Below, one piece after another: positions 1 to 7,357 of a DNA stretch of 41,059 bases. The stretch spans positions 1 to 41,059 of the forward strand of contig JAUSGG010000011.1 in NCBI GenBank assembly GCA_030649165.1, written 5' to 3'. Positions within the stretch are counted from its first letter, which is position 1, and every line of letters begins with the position of its first letter. The notes under the pieces are model-generated. The model did no database searches, was not told where the DNA came from, and saw only the letters and a program-made list of their open reading frames with translations. Origin of the DNA: Armatimonadota bacterium (GTDB lineage: Bacteria > Armatimonadota > UBA5829 > JAUSEB01). A program made the translations under genes and the position numbers.

Positions 1-72
1 GGTGGTTCGTGGTTAGTGTGAAGGGCCGGAACCGTCAACAGACAGCCGATCTGAAAGCTGAGGACTTGATGG

Positions 73-211
73 CCTGTATTATTCACGAACAACGCCCCGG
101 AGATTGTCATTCTGAACGAAGAGAAGAATCTTGTTTTGCTATTTCGCCAGGTGGGGCCTGTTCAAACCTCACGTGGTATTTTTGTGATACGAGATCCTTC
201 GCTGGCGCTCA
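73..211 (+). repeat. Dispersed 139-bp repeat, left copy
   Basis: This segment aligns without gaps to 40920-41058, with four mismatches by eye. Its core reads GTCATTCTGAACGAAGAG and it begins CCTGTATTATTCACGAAC. A shorter, diverged, inverted relative lies at 37941-38024, and the core alone recurs at 33341-33366 and 33409-33437. No transposase is present, so it behaves like a non-autonomous (MITE- or REP-like) element. The short open frame across it (9-269) has no convincing protein features. Confidence 0.85.
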
Positions 212-693
212 TGATGACGTGATCGCGGAGTGTAGGCAAAACACGCGCATGCTGAATAATCCGGGATAGCCAATAGCTATCCCATCTGCGTCCATCCGCG
301 TTCATCGGCGGTTTCAAATGCTTTTAGCGCACGTGCAACCGTACGAACGAATTGATCTTTCACAACTGAATAAAGCTCGCGCCCCTCGGAGACGAGGTAT
401 TTGAAAACTCTGGTAAAACCATCCGAAACTGTACTGAAACTTGCCGAAACCGCTGTGGAACCGACGGGTTCTCATGCGAAACCGCCGCGAAATAGCGCAA
501 AACCGCGCGGAAACTGTCCGTAGAGTGACCAGTAGCAAGGCCGGAACTCCATTCAGCGCAATCAGCAGCTTCCGCGTCTCAGCGGTTCAAAAAGACGCGC
601 GAGACGCCCGGCAACAAACAACCAACAACTAACAACCAAAGCGCTATACTATAGACCATTAGTCCGGTTCAGTATACGCTGTGGAGGGATGGA
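212..693. other. Gene-free region upstream of the ADP-ribosylglycohydrolase
   Basis: I see no credible gene here. It holds a small hairpin (GGGATAGC, 5-nt loop, GCTATCCC at 263-283) and a phrase of the type ATCTGCGTCCATCCGCGTTC at 284-303. It also holds the phased A-tract tract at 404-513 and a low-complexity CAACAA/CAACTA run at about 610-636. A possible -10 box (TATACT, 645-650) lies 44 nt before the next start codon, without a recognisable -35 box. Confidence 0.6.
404..513. other. Helically phased A-tracts (predicted curved DNA)
   Basis: Short A-runs, mostly inside GAAAC, are centred near 405.5, 416.5, 427, 438, 448, 459.5, 480, 491, 500.5 and 512, with a TT step at 469.5 filling the one gap. 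The mean spacing is about 10.6 bp, which matches the DNA helical repeat. Phased A-tracts are a known cause of intrinsic curvature. The tract lies 180-290 bp upstream of the gene at 694. A role as an upstream activating or nucleoid-protein-binding site is inference; it could also be a decayed 10-11 bp tandem repeat. Confidence 0.6.
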
Positions 694-1995
694 ATGTCTT
701 ACTTTAACAAGCAGAGCCATAGGATGGGCGAGCTTCACCGATGGCTCGAAATGCGCAAGGAGCAGGGCGCGGAGGTTGCGACTCTGGTCAAAGAGATCGA
801 TCGCTCGATCGAACGATGGATCAAACAGGCCGAGGGACTCAAGGGTCGGCCCGGCAAGTATGTGGAGCCGAATCCGCTGAAAGACATAAGGGCGGTCAGA
901 CCAAAGGGGCCCCGCAAGCTGCCCTACAATCTTACTGACTCCCAACTGCGGGACAAAATGCTCGGGGCGCTGCTCGGACGATGCGCGGGGTGCGTGCTCG
1001 GTATTCCCGTGGAGGGGAAGCCGAAAGCGCAGATCAAGGATTGGGCGGAAAAGCTGGGCCAGCCTTATCCGCTCGCGGAATACTGGAATGATTATCTCGG
1101 CGCCAACGCGCCGCATTACTACGACCGTATGGACGATTTCCTCAAGCCGAACCTGGATCACGTCGGCCAGGATGACGATTTGGCCTACACGGTCCTTGGG
1201 CTGCTGATACTCGAAGAGGCAGGGATCGACTTCACCGTCGAGGACGTCGGCAAGCTTTGGCTGAAGTATCTTCCGGTCGCCTGCACGGCCGAGTACAGAG
1301 CGCTGACGAATCTGAAAGCCGGCCTAAAGCCGCCCAAGACGGCCACGCGGAACAATCCGTACGCCGAGTGGATCGGGGCCGACATCCGATCCGACCCGTG
1401 GGGCTACGCCGCGCCGGGACTCCCGGAACTGGCCGCCGAGTTCGCGTACCGGGACGCCTCGCTGAGCCACGTGATGAACGGCATATATGGGGAGATGTTC
1501 TTCTCAGCCGCGATTGCCGCCGCTTTCGTTGTTGACGATCCCAAGCAGATATTGAAGATCGCGCTGACGGAGATTCCGGCCAAGTCTCGAATGGCGGAGA
1601 CGGTCAAAGAGGCGATCAGATGGTGTGAGACCGACGGCGACTGGGAGATAACGTGGGCGCGAATTGACCGGAAGTACGCCGGAATGCACGGCGCGCACAC
1701 GCTGAACAACGCCGCGCTGACGATAATGGGTCTGCTTTACGGCGACGGCGATTTCGAGAAGACGATATCGATCACAGTGATGGGCGGTTTGGATACCGAC
1801 TGCACCGGGGCGACCGCGGGGTCTATCATCGGCGCGATCCTGGGCGCGGAAAAGCTGCCCGGCAAATGGGCAAAGCCGCTGGGAGACAGGCTGGACACGT
1901 ATCTGATCGACGCCGAGGAGCACAGCATCCGCGATTTGGCGGACAGGTTCTGCAAGATCGCCAAAGAAGTCAGGGGAAGGGTCTTAGGGTCATAG
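694..1995 (+). CDS. ADP-ribosylglycohydrolase family protein
   Basis: The 433-residue protein matches the ADP-ribosylglycohydrolase (DraG/ARH) superfamily, di-metal enzymes that remove ADP-ribose from proteins or small molecules. The first glycine-rich motif, GALLGRCAGCVLGIPVEG, lies near residues 91-108. The metal-binding GQDDDLAYT lies near 158-166, and the C-terminal GGLDTDCTGATAG near 364-376 carries the conserved Asp pair. An N-terminal stretch of about 80 residues precedes the domain and looks helical. The ATG is 5 nt after GGAGGG (683-688). The last codons and the TAG stop lie inside a tandem TAGGGTCA array, so the extreme C-terminus is repeat-derived. There is no obvious operon partner, since the next gene converges from the other strand. 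The substrate cannot be told from sequence. Confidence 0.9.
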   Translation: MSYFNKQSHRMGELHRWLEMRKEQGAEVATLVKEIDRSIERWIKQAEGLKGRPGKYVEPNPLKDIRAVRPKGPRKLPYNLTDSQLRDKMLGALLGRCAGCVLGIPVEGKPKAQIKDWAEKLGQPYPLAEYWNDYLGANAPHYYDRMDDFLKPNLDHVGQDDDLAYTVLGLLILEEAGIDFTVEDVGKLWLKYLPVACTAEYRALTNLKAGLKPPKTATRNNPYAEWIGADIRSDPWGYAAPGLPELAAEFAYRDASLSHVMNGIYGEMFFSAAIAAAFVVDDPKQILKIALTEIPAKSRMAETVKEAIRWCETDGDWEITWARIDRKYAGMHGAHTLNNAALTIMGLLYGDGDFEKTISITVMGGLDTDCTGATAGSIIGAILGAEKLPGKWAKPLGDRLDTYLIDAEEHSIRDLADRFCKIAKEVRGRVLGS

Positions 1996-2012
1996 GGTCA
2001 TAGGGTCATAGG
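1985..2012. repeat. Tandem TAGGGTCA repeat overlapping a stop codon
   Basis: Three perfect 8-bp units (TAGGGTCA) run from 1985 to 2008, followed by a partial unit. The first TAGGGTCA supplies the last sense codons of the preceding gene, and the next unit supplies its TAG stop at 1993-1995. The array then continues into the gap between two convergent genes. Similar AGGGTTCTA-type sequence, on the opposite strand, lies at about 5485-5515. Confidence 0.8.
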
Positions 2013-2031
2013 TTGTTAGGTTGGCAGTCAA

Positions 2032-3114
2032 TCACCGGATCGTGGCCCCCAAGACCCTAAGAACCTGAACATAATGCCTGTAGTGATCGAATGGGACTTC
2101 CGGTGGGACCATGTCGTCGAGGGCGGGGAAGTAGCCGCCTTCTTCGATGAGCGGCGTTAGTCGCTCTAATGCTCGGTCGATCGCCTTCGGACCGGCGATC
2201 AGGGCCTCCTTGGCGACTCCCCCGGCCAAGAGCAGGTCGGGCCCATACTCGGCCCTGAGCGCGATCGGGTCCATGCCCGATCCCTGCTCCAGCGGCCACG
2301 CGCAGTTGAATCCGTGGTCCAGGAGGGTTGGCAGGAGCGGACGAAGGTTGCCCGCCGAGTACATGCAGATCACCGGCGCGCCCGCGCTCTTGAGCTCGCG
2401 GATGATCGGCTCCTGGTACGGAAGCCAGAACTCCCGGTAGATTTGCGGCGAGATGTGCGGACCTCCCTTGTAAGCGAGGTCTTCGCCGAAGCTGACGAAA
2501 TCCAGCTTGACCCGTGAAATGAACGGACGTATCACTTCAATGACGAACTCGCTCCAGAAGGAAAACATTTCGCGGATCAGGTCGGGCGAGTCGTAGAAGG
2601 CGGTCATGAACCGCTCCATACCCATCAGGTAGAAGCCCTGCCTGAAGAAGAAAGGGAATATCTCCAGTCCCACCGGGTCTTCGCCGGCGTTGAACCCCGC
2701 CGCCGCGGTGTCGATGTCCGCGGGCAGTCTACCGAGCGAATGCGGGTCATAGCGCCGGTCTCTGTACGCGCGCCAGTCGTCGAGATTCTTCACCGGGTGA
2801 TCGACATAGCCGTAGTACATGCTCGGCGCATCTCTGCGCCTGCGCACTGTGGCCCCGAATAGGTCGGTCTCGACGTAGTACTCCGGGGTTTCCGAGATGA
2901 CCTTCGGTTCGAACGCCGGGATTGGGCCGAGGTTGACCGGCAGCTTGCGCAGGAGGTCCATACCGAGGAACTCCTCGGGCGATTGGTCTTTCGGCAGCCC
3001 CTCGCGCCGCCAGCGCTCCAGACCGGCTTGCTCGTACGGCTCCAGGGCGAGAACCGGCACGCCGTCAACGGGCTCGTATCTGAATATCCGTTGGAATCGT
3101 TCTCTGGCGTTCAT
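2032..3114 (-). CDS. Uroporphyrinogen decarboxylase (URO-D)-like protein
   Basis: The 360-residue protein has the URO-D fold signature. It starts MNARERFQRIFRYEPVDGVPV, a typical start of the non-haem URO-D-like clade, and continues with segments such as DFVSFGEDLAYKGGPHISPQIYREF and a glycine-rich ICMYSAGNLRPLLPTLLDHG stretch. This clade includes corrinoid:coenzyme M methyltransferases and many uncharacterised proteins common in biomass-degrading bacteria. It is not expected to be the haem-pathway HemE, because no other haem genes are nearby. It lies downstream of the beta-propeller gene (start 4681) on the same strand with only a 28-bp gap, so co-transcription is likely. A second family member lies at 15660-16760. 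The substrate is unknown. Confidence 0.85.
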   Translation of the reverse strand: MNARERFQRIFRYEPVDGVPVLALEPYEQAGLERWRREGLPKDQSPEEFLGMDLLRKLPVNLGPIPAFEPKVISETPEYYVETDLFGATVRRRRDAPSMYYGYVDHPVKNLDDWRAYRDRRYDPHSLGRLPADIDTAAAGFNAGEDPVGLEIFPFFFRQGFYLMGMERFMTAFYDSPDLIREMFSFWSEFVIEVIRPFISRVKLDFVSFGEDLAYKGGPHISPQIYREFWLPYQEPIIRELKSAGAPVICMYSAGNLRPLLPTLLDHGFNCAWPLEQGSGMDPIALRAEYGPDLLLAGGVAKEALIAGPKAIDRALERLTPLIEEGGYFPALDDMVPPEVPFDHYRHYVQVLRVLGATIR

Positions 3115-3142
3115 CGATGCTTCAGTGTTTCGTATAGCGCCT

Positions 3143-4681
3143 TTAGTTGTTGGTTGACGGTTGACAGATCATTCCGACACTGTAAAGCCTGCATCCATAA
3201 CCCAGGGATACGCGCAGCGCCGCGACTGCGCTCGCCAAAGGCCTGTCCCACGCTACTTTGCGGTACACTCCTTCAACCGTCTCGCCGGTCAATCGCCCCA
3301 GGGCGAGAGGCGTTCGGGACCGATCGAGAGCGGAAACAGCGATGTCGTCGCCGTCCGCGTTTATATAAATGTCTCCAAAATGGGCTTGTACGGTCACGCT
3401 CCCCGGTCCTTCGGCATACGCATACCGGTCCCGCGGCAGAGTTGCGAGACCCAGGTAAGCAGGAGCGAACATCGATCCGCGCCGCTCAGGGCTTACCATA
3501 TAAGGCGGCGGCCAGGAGTTGTAAATGTTCGGGCAGCCGATGTAGTAGATGTAGACTTCGTCGCCGACCTCCTGCATTGCCGACGTGGTCGTCACCAGCA
3601 GGTTTTCGTCCCAAAAGCCTTTCGGCCCTGTGGCTACGAGCGGAGCGCGCGGATGGACGCGGCGGAATTTGCGGCCATCCTCGCTCACAGCCAGCTTCAG
3701 ATCGCCGTGGATGGGATTGCGGCTGAAGTTGTCGGACTCGAAGAGCATCAGGAATTGTGCGCTGCTTTTTGGCGGCCCTCCAGGTAAGGTACCTGGAGGG
3801 ATAGATTTGGCTCCGATCGGCGGCCCTCCAGGTAAGATACCTGGAGGGATAGGAGAGATACCTGGAGGGATAGGAGAGATACCTGGAGGGATAGGACACT
3901 GCCCGTCCGATTTGCGCACTGAGGCAAAATGTAGTTCTTCGTCGATTCCTTGTTCCGGAGCGAGCGACACCGGGTCCGCGGCGCCGGCCAATTGGTCTAT
4001 AGCGGTTCCGTGCGCCAAGCCGATATGACGGACGCCATCCCGGCCATCGTAGGCGCGCTTGCGTATCAGTTGCGAATAGGCCCTTATCCTGAATTGCGGG
4101 TCCGGCTCCTCCGCGTCGTACACTATCTGGCTTATATCCTGGAATGAGGCGCGATCGAACGGGATACCTTCGTACACCGTGCGCTCGCGGGTCCAGTGGA
4201 TTCCGTCCGGCGAATACGCCAGCCTCTTACGCAGGTATGACATCCCATCGCCGATCTCGGTCCAGAGGGAGGCGAACCGCTTGCTCTCCGCGGCGGCGGG
4301 GTCGGGGTTCTCGAAAACGCAGCTCAGCAAGGAATAGCCCCAATCGACTTCGATCCGGTTCGTATCCGCGCCGAGGAACTCGACCTGGCCCAAATCCGGC
4401 TTTACCCAATGGATCCCGTCCTCGCTTTCGGCATAGCCCGGCTTCCAGAAACGATCCGGCGACTGGATAACGTCGAGGCCCGAGTACCAACATCGGAACT
4501 TCTTCTCCTCCGGGCTGTACAGGACGGTGGCGGGCCAGCTTATCTGCAGGCTGTCCCACTGATGGGGCTCACCAGGCAGCATCACCGGGTTTTCGGGATG
4601 TTTGACGGCCGGGTTCAGGGCGAAGGTGACACCTTCGTGCCGCGGCGCGGACTGTTCATCGAGTATCAGGTGGGTTCGCAA
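3143..4681 (-). CDS. Beta-propeller (GH32/43/130-like) protein with in-frame repeat insertion
   Basis: The 512-residue protein carries repeated blade-like motifs, for example KFRCWYSGLD, YAESEDGIHWVKPDLG, LAYSPDGIHWTRERTVYEG and LKLAVSEDGRKFRRV. These are typical of five-bladed glycosidase propellers (GH32/GH43/GH130-like). No signal peptide is seen. I chose the TTG at 4681 because TAGGAG lies 6 nt upstream and the previous gene stops 9 bp away, which suggests an operon with the secreted protein at 4691-5236. The middle of the protein (about residues 262-303) is interrupted by a Pro/Gly-rich stretch built from IPPGISP units, encoded by a palindromic 21-bp repeat. The flanking propeller sequence reads on in frame. 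Enzymatic activity is not established; catalytic acids cannot be assigned with confidence. Confidence 0.7.
   Translation of the reverse strand: MRTHLILDEQSAPRHEGVTFALNPAVKHPENPVMLPGEPHQWDSLQISWPATVLYSPEEKKFRCWYSGLDVIQSPDRFWKPGYAESEDGIHWVKPDLGQVEFLGADTNRIEVDWGYSLLSCVFENPDPAAAESKRFASLWTEIGDGMSYLRKRLAYSPDGIHWTRERTVYEGIPFDRASFQDISQIVYDAEEPDPQFRIRAYSQLIRKRAYDGRDGVRHIGLAHGTAIDQLAGAADPVSLAPEQGIDEELHFASVRKSDGQCPIPPGISPIPPGISPIPPGILPGGPPIGAKSIPPGTLPGGPPKSSAQFLMLFESDNFSRNPIHGDLKLAVSEDGRKFRRVHPRAPLVATGPKGFWDENLLVTTTSAMQEVGDEVYIYYIGCPNIYNSWPPPYMVSPERRGSMFAPAYLGLATLPRDRYAYAEGPGSVTVQAHFGDIYINADGDDIAVSALDRSRTPLALGRLTGETVEGVYRKVAWDRPLASAVAALRVSLGYGCRLYSVGMICQPSTNN
3776..3896 (-). repeat. Palindromic and tandem repeat cluster inside a coding gene
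   Basis: Two perfect inverted repeats (CCCTCCAGGTA, 3-nt loop, TACCTGGAGGG) lie at 3776-3800 and 3824-3848. The right arm of the second begins a direct array of 21-bp units (TACCTGGAGGGATAGGAGAGA) at 3838-3858, 3859-3879 and a partial unit to 3896. Because 21 bp is seven codons, the host reading frame stays open and gains SPIPPGI heptapeptides. The unit resembles mobile palindromes that insert in frame into genes. Confidence 0.9.
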
Positions 4682-4690
4682 CGCTTGCTC

Positions 4691-5236
4691 CTAGTCGGCT
4701 CTGAACTGATACAGGCGGACGTCCAGTGGCTCGAAAGTGTCGGTGATCGACCTTCCGGCGGCTGAAGCAGTCCCGTTCGACTCGATGAGCGCCTTCAAAT
4801 CCCGGATTCCGCCAATGCGCTCAGGCATCTCTATGCGCACACTATGCTTCCTGTTCTCGACGTTCGCGGCGAAGAGATAGTAAGCGCCATCCACTTTCTT
4901 CAGGAGGGTCCGTATGGGCATCGTGGATTCGGAATCCGCGTCGGGACCGGATATGAATATCTTGTAGTCGGTGGGATCGCCGCGGCTCAGTATCACCTTC
5001 TTCAGATTTGCCAGCTCGGCGTTGATCCGCGCCGCCGTTCGCCAAAGCTGCCTGCTCCGAGCGGCGACCCTGGGCGTGGTAATCACGCCTTCCCTCGCCA
5101 CCCTGGCCCTTTGTTCCTTGGTTCCCCAATCGGTGCGGCTGCCCGATACGTCGCGCTCCGCCCAGGCTCCCGCGGAGAAGACCAGTAGCACGGCTAACGT
5201 CACGATCGGAGACGGTTTTCGAAAGGTTCGTGGCAT
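4691..5236 (-). CDS. Small secreted protein, possible remnant of a glycosidase C-terminal module
   Basis: The 181-residue protein has a clear Sec signal peptide (hydrophobic VTLAVLLVFSAGAWA, cleavage expected after AWA). A helical segment with RTAARINAELANLKKVIL (about 65-85) follows. The final part contains DGAYYLFAANVENRKHSV and ends with TFEPLDVRLYQFRAD. That last section resembles the C-terminal beta-sandwich of large secreted glycosidases, where YYLFAVN-type and FEPYDVHVY-type phrases recur. No catalytic domain is present, so it may be an internal-deletion derivative that kept the signal peptide and tail. It ends 9 bp before the TTG of the propeller gene and probably shares its transcript. 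The function is unknown. Confidence 0.6.
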   Translation of the reverse strand: MPRTFRKPSPIVTLAVLLVFSAGAWAERDVSGSRTDWGTKEQRARVAREGVITTPRVAARSRQLWRTAARINAELANLKKVILSRGDPTDYKIFISGPDADSESTMPIRTLLKKVDGAYYLFAANVENRKHSVRIEMPERIGGIRDLKALIESNGTASAAGRSITDTFEPLDVRLYQFRAD

Positions 5237-5377
5237 CTCAAAGCATCCTTACGCAACGCGAACCGGCATTCCCGCGGAACGAAGAGCCCCGACTGTTTCG
5301 CTGGTCCAAAGCGGCAATGAATTGCCACAGTCCAAATGTGGGTCATTGTGTAAGAGTTCAGAAATGGAGAGAACTTT

Positions 5378-5417
5378 CACCCTCACCCTAACCCTCTCCC
5401 TCAAGGGAGAGGGGATT
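5378..5417. repeat. Dispersed CCCTCTCCCT palindrome
   Basis: The arms CCCTCTCCCT (5392-5401) and AGGGAGAGGG (5404-5413) are separated by CA and preceded by CACCCTCACCCTAA. The same element recurs at 11664-11684, 11735-11757, about 17691-17714, about 30364-30390 and 30471-30493. The gap 5237-5529 otherwise holds only this element and an AGAACCCTA-type short tandem run near 5486-5515. Confidence 0.85.
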
Positions 5418-5529
5418 ACGCTCGTGTTTTCCCAAAGGGTGAGCAGCGAGGAGAGTCGTACCGACCATTCCTGAACTGTTACGCCTTAGAACCCTAGAAC
5501 CCTACAACCCTTGAAATGAGGTAACATAA

Positions 5530-6147
5530 GTGCCGGGAAGATTCAGAGTGAAGATCGAAGAAGACGATGGCGAGCGCAAGCGCCGGAAGAGCGCGGATGA
5601 GGAATTCCAGCAAACCGCCGAGGAGATAGCCGAACTCGTGTCGGAAGAGACCGGCGCTGAGAAGTGTCTTTCCGAGACCGACGCGGCTCAGTTGCGATCC
5701 GAGATCGAATCGGCCAGGCGGGCTGTCGAGGAAGAGCACAACCGATATATGCGCGCGCTTGCCGACTTCGTCAACTATAAGCGCAGACGCCAGGAGGAAT
5801 GCGAGGCTCAGGGCCAGTTCGCCAGTCAGGAACTGATTCTCAAGCTGCTGCCCGTGATCGACAACTTCGAAAGAGCGCTGCAGGCCGCGCAGGAAAACGA
5901 GAATTTCCAGGCCCTCGCGGATGGGGTGTCGCTCACGCTCAGACAACTGCGGGATTTGCTCGAAAAGGAAGGCGTTACGCCAATAGAGGCGGTCGGACAG
6001 GAATTCGATCCGAACGTCCACGAGGCCGTGATGCGTGTAGAGTCCGACGATTACCCGGACAACACTGTCGTGGAGGAACTGGAAAGAGGCTACATGCAGC
6101 GGTCGCGCGTGCTCCGGCCGTCCAAGGTGAAGGTGGCGACGAGGTAG
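5530..6147 (+). CDS. grpE: GrpE, nucleotide exchange factor of DnaK
   Basis: The 205-residue protein is GrpE, which releases ADP from DnaK in the cytoplasmic Hsp70 cycle. An acidic N-terminal region (to about 45) leads into a long coiled coil containing EEHNRYMRALADFVNYKRRRQEE. The core LLPVIDNFERAL (about residues 107-118) and the C-terminal beta domain with EFDPNVHEAVM and PDNTVVEELERGYM follow. These are signature GrpE segments. The start is GTG, placed a few bases after ATGAGGTAA, which serves as a weak ribosome site. Unusually, neither dnaK, dnaJ nor hrcA is adjacent; the next gene is a membrane protein about 200 bp downstream. No CIRCE-like inverted repeat is visible upstream. Confidence 0.95.
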   Translation: MPGRFRVKIEEDDGERKRRKSADEEFQQTAEEIAELVSEETGAEKCLSETDAAQLRSEIESARRAVEEEHNRYMRALADFVNYKRRRQEECEAQGQFASQELILKLLPVIDNFERALQAAQENENFQALADGVSLTLRQLRDLLEKEGVTPIEAVGQEFDPNVHEAVMRVESDDYPDNTVVEELERGYMQRSRVLRPSKVKVATR

Positions 6148-6182
6148 ATGGTCGCGCGCCTGCGTAGGAGGCGGGATTGCGG

Positions 6183-6330
6183 TACGTTTTGCGGGAACTA
6201 GCCGGCGTTGTATCCTACAGTTAGTCTTATTAGACCGTTCCCGCATGATAGAACTTCCATACGTTTTGCGGGAACTGACTTACATGGAATCCCGCAGTTA
6301 GTATTACCAGGCCGTTCCCGCATGATAGAA
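6183..6330. repeat. Two near-tandem 71-bp hairpin repeats
   Basis: Units 6183-6253 and 6260-6330 are each 71 bp. Both begin TACGTTTTGCGGGAACT and end CCGTTCCCGCATGATAGAA, with diverged central bases. Within each, GCGGGAAC near the start pairs with GTTCCCGC near the end, so each unit forms a long stem-loop. The second unit ends 13 bp before the Shine-Dalgarno site of the next gene and would lie in its leader if transcribed. Confidence 0.9.
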
Positions 6331-6361
6331 GGTGCGACCAGATAGGAGGGAAACACCCGAT

Positions 6362-7357
6362 ATGGGCCGCGTGAATCGCTTGCTTCGCCCAATGACGCTC
6401 CTGGACATTCTGGACGGAGCGTTCGATATATACAAGACCAACCTTGCCACGCTGATAGGCATTGTGGCTGTCATCTACGCTCCCGTCCAAGCCCTGGCGA
6501 CAGTCGCGCGCATTTTCGTCGGCTCGCATAATCCGCTGGCTTCAACGCTGATCGATCTCGCGTATATTCCCGTTCTCACAGTCGCCAGCTTTCTGGTTAT
6601 GGGACCCTCCATGTGGGCCATATCGGAAGCCTATCTCGGCCATAAGATATCCGTAGTGGCCGCGTATCGAAGAATGCTCCCGCGTGTTTTTTCTTTCGGG
6701 ATTACGTACCTGCTGTGGCTCGTCGCGCTGCTTATCCCTTACCTGTTCGGGGCGCTGATTATAGGAGCCGGCATAGGCTTCGGAATAGCGCTGATCGACA
6801 AGAGCCCCGTGATGGTATTGGCGATAATCGCGGCTGTCTTCCTGGGCCTCTCCGCGATGCTTATCGGCGTGGGTTTCTACGTTTCGCTGATCTTCACCTG
6901 TCCTTCGTTCGTCGCTGAAGACAGACGTTACTTCTCCGCCCTGCGGCGAAGCTGGCAGTTGATAAAGGGCTATTACTGGCGCACTCTCGGCATCGTTCTG
7001 CTGGCTTTTTTTCTGATCATCGTAATATTGCAGGGAGTCTGCATTGCAGCCCTGTTGGCCGCAACGGGGCTGCTAAAAGATATGCTGCTCCATCCCCAAA
7101 CCGCGTCTCTTGGCACGCCATATATCCTTTACCAGATAGGCGCTATGATCACGTCGATCGCAATCGAGCCCGTGTGGCTCATCACGATCATCCTGGTCTA
7201 CTATGATCTGCGAATCCGCAAGGAGGGTTTTGACCTGCAAGCCCTGGCGGCGGAGATGGGCTATCGGGATCCCGAACCGGCTCAGGCAGCGCCCGCTTAC
7301 GCCGAGGCTGCTCCGGGACCCGCGACAGCCTCCCAAGACCCTCAGCAGCGCGAGTGA
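6362..7357 (+). CDS. Multi-pass membrane protein, GPDPase-membrane-domain-like
   Basis: The protein (about 331 residues from this start) has six or so hydrophobic segments. It begins with a short amphipathic N-terminus containing LRPMTLLDILDGAFDIYKTN, the hallmark of the glycerophosphoryl diester phosphodiesterase membrane-domain family (YciC/DUF975-like region) found as stand-alone integral membrane proteins. The ATG at 6362 is preferred because AGGAGGG (6344-6350) sits 11 nt upstream; a GTG at 6332 would lie upstream of that site. The C-terminus is a Pro/Ala-rich cytoplasmic tail. The TGA stop overlaps the ATG of nfo by one base, indicating translational coupling. The family's role is uncertain, and no phosphodiesterase catalytic domain is present. 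Confidence 0.75.
   Translation: MGRVNRLLRPMTLLDILDGAFDIYKTNLATLIGIVAVIYAPVQALATVARIFVGSHNPLASTLIDLAYIPVLTVASFLVMGPSMWAISEAYLGHKISVVAAYRRMLPRVFSFGITYLLWLVALLIPYLFGALIIGAGIGFGIALIDKSPVMVLAIIAAVFLGLSAMLIGVGFYVSLIFTCPSFVAEDRRYFSALRRSWQLIKGYYWRTLGIVLLAFFLIIVILQGVCIAALLAATGLLKDMLLHPQTASLGTPYILYQIGAMITSIAIEPVWLITIILVYYDLRIRKEGFDLQALAAEMGYRDPEPAQAAPAYAEAAPGPATASQDPQQRE

Noticed and set aside
3838-3896. CRISPR array in the 21-bp repeats
   Set aside because: Units are directly adjacent without spacers, too short, and in a coding frame.
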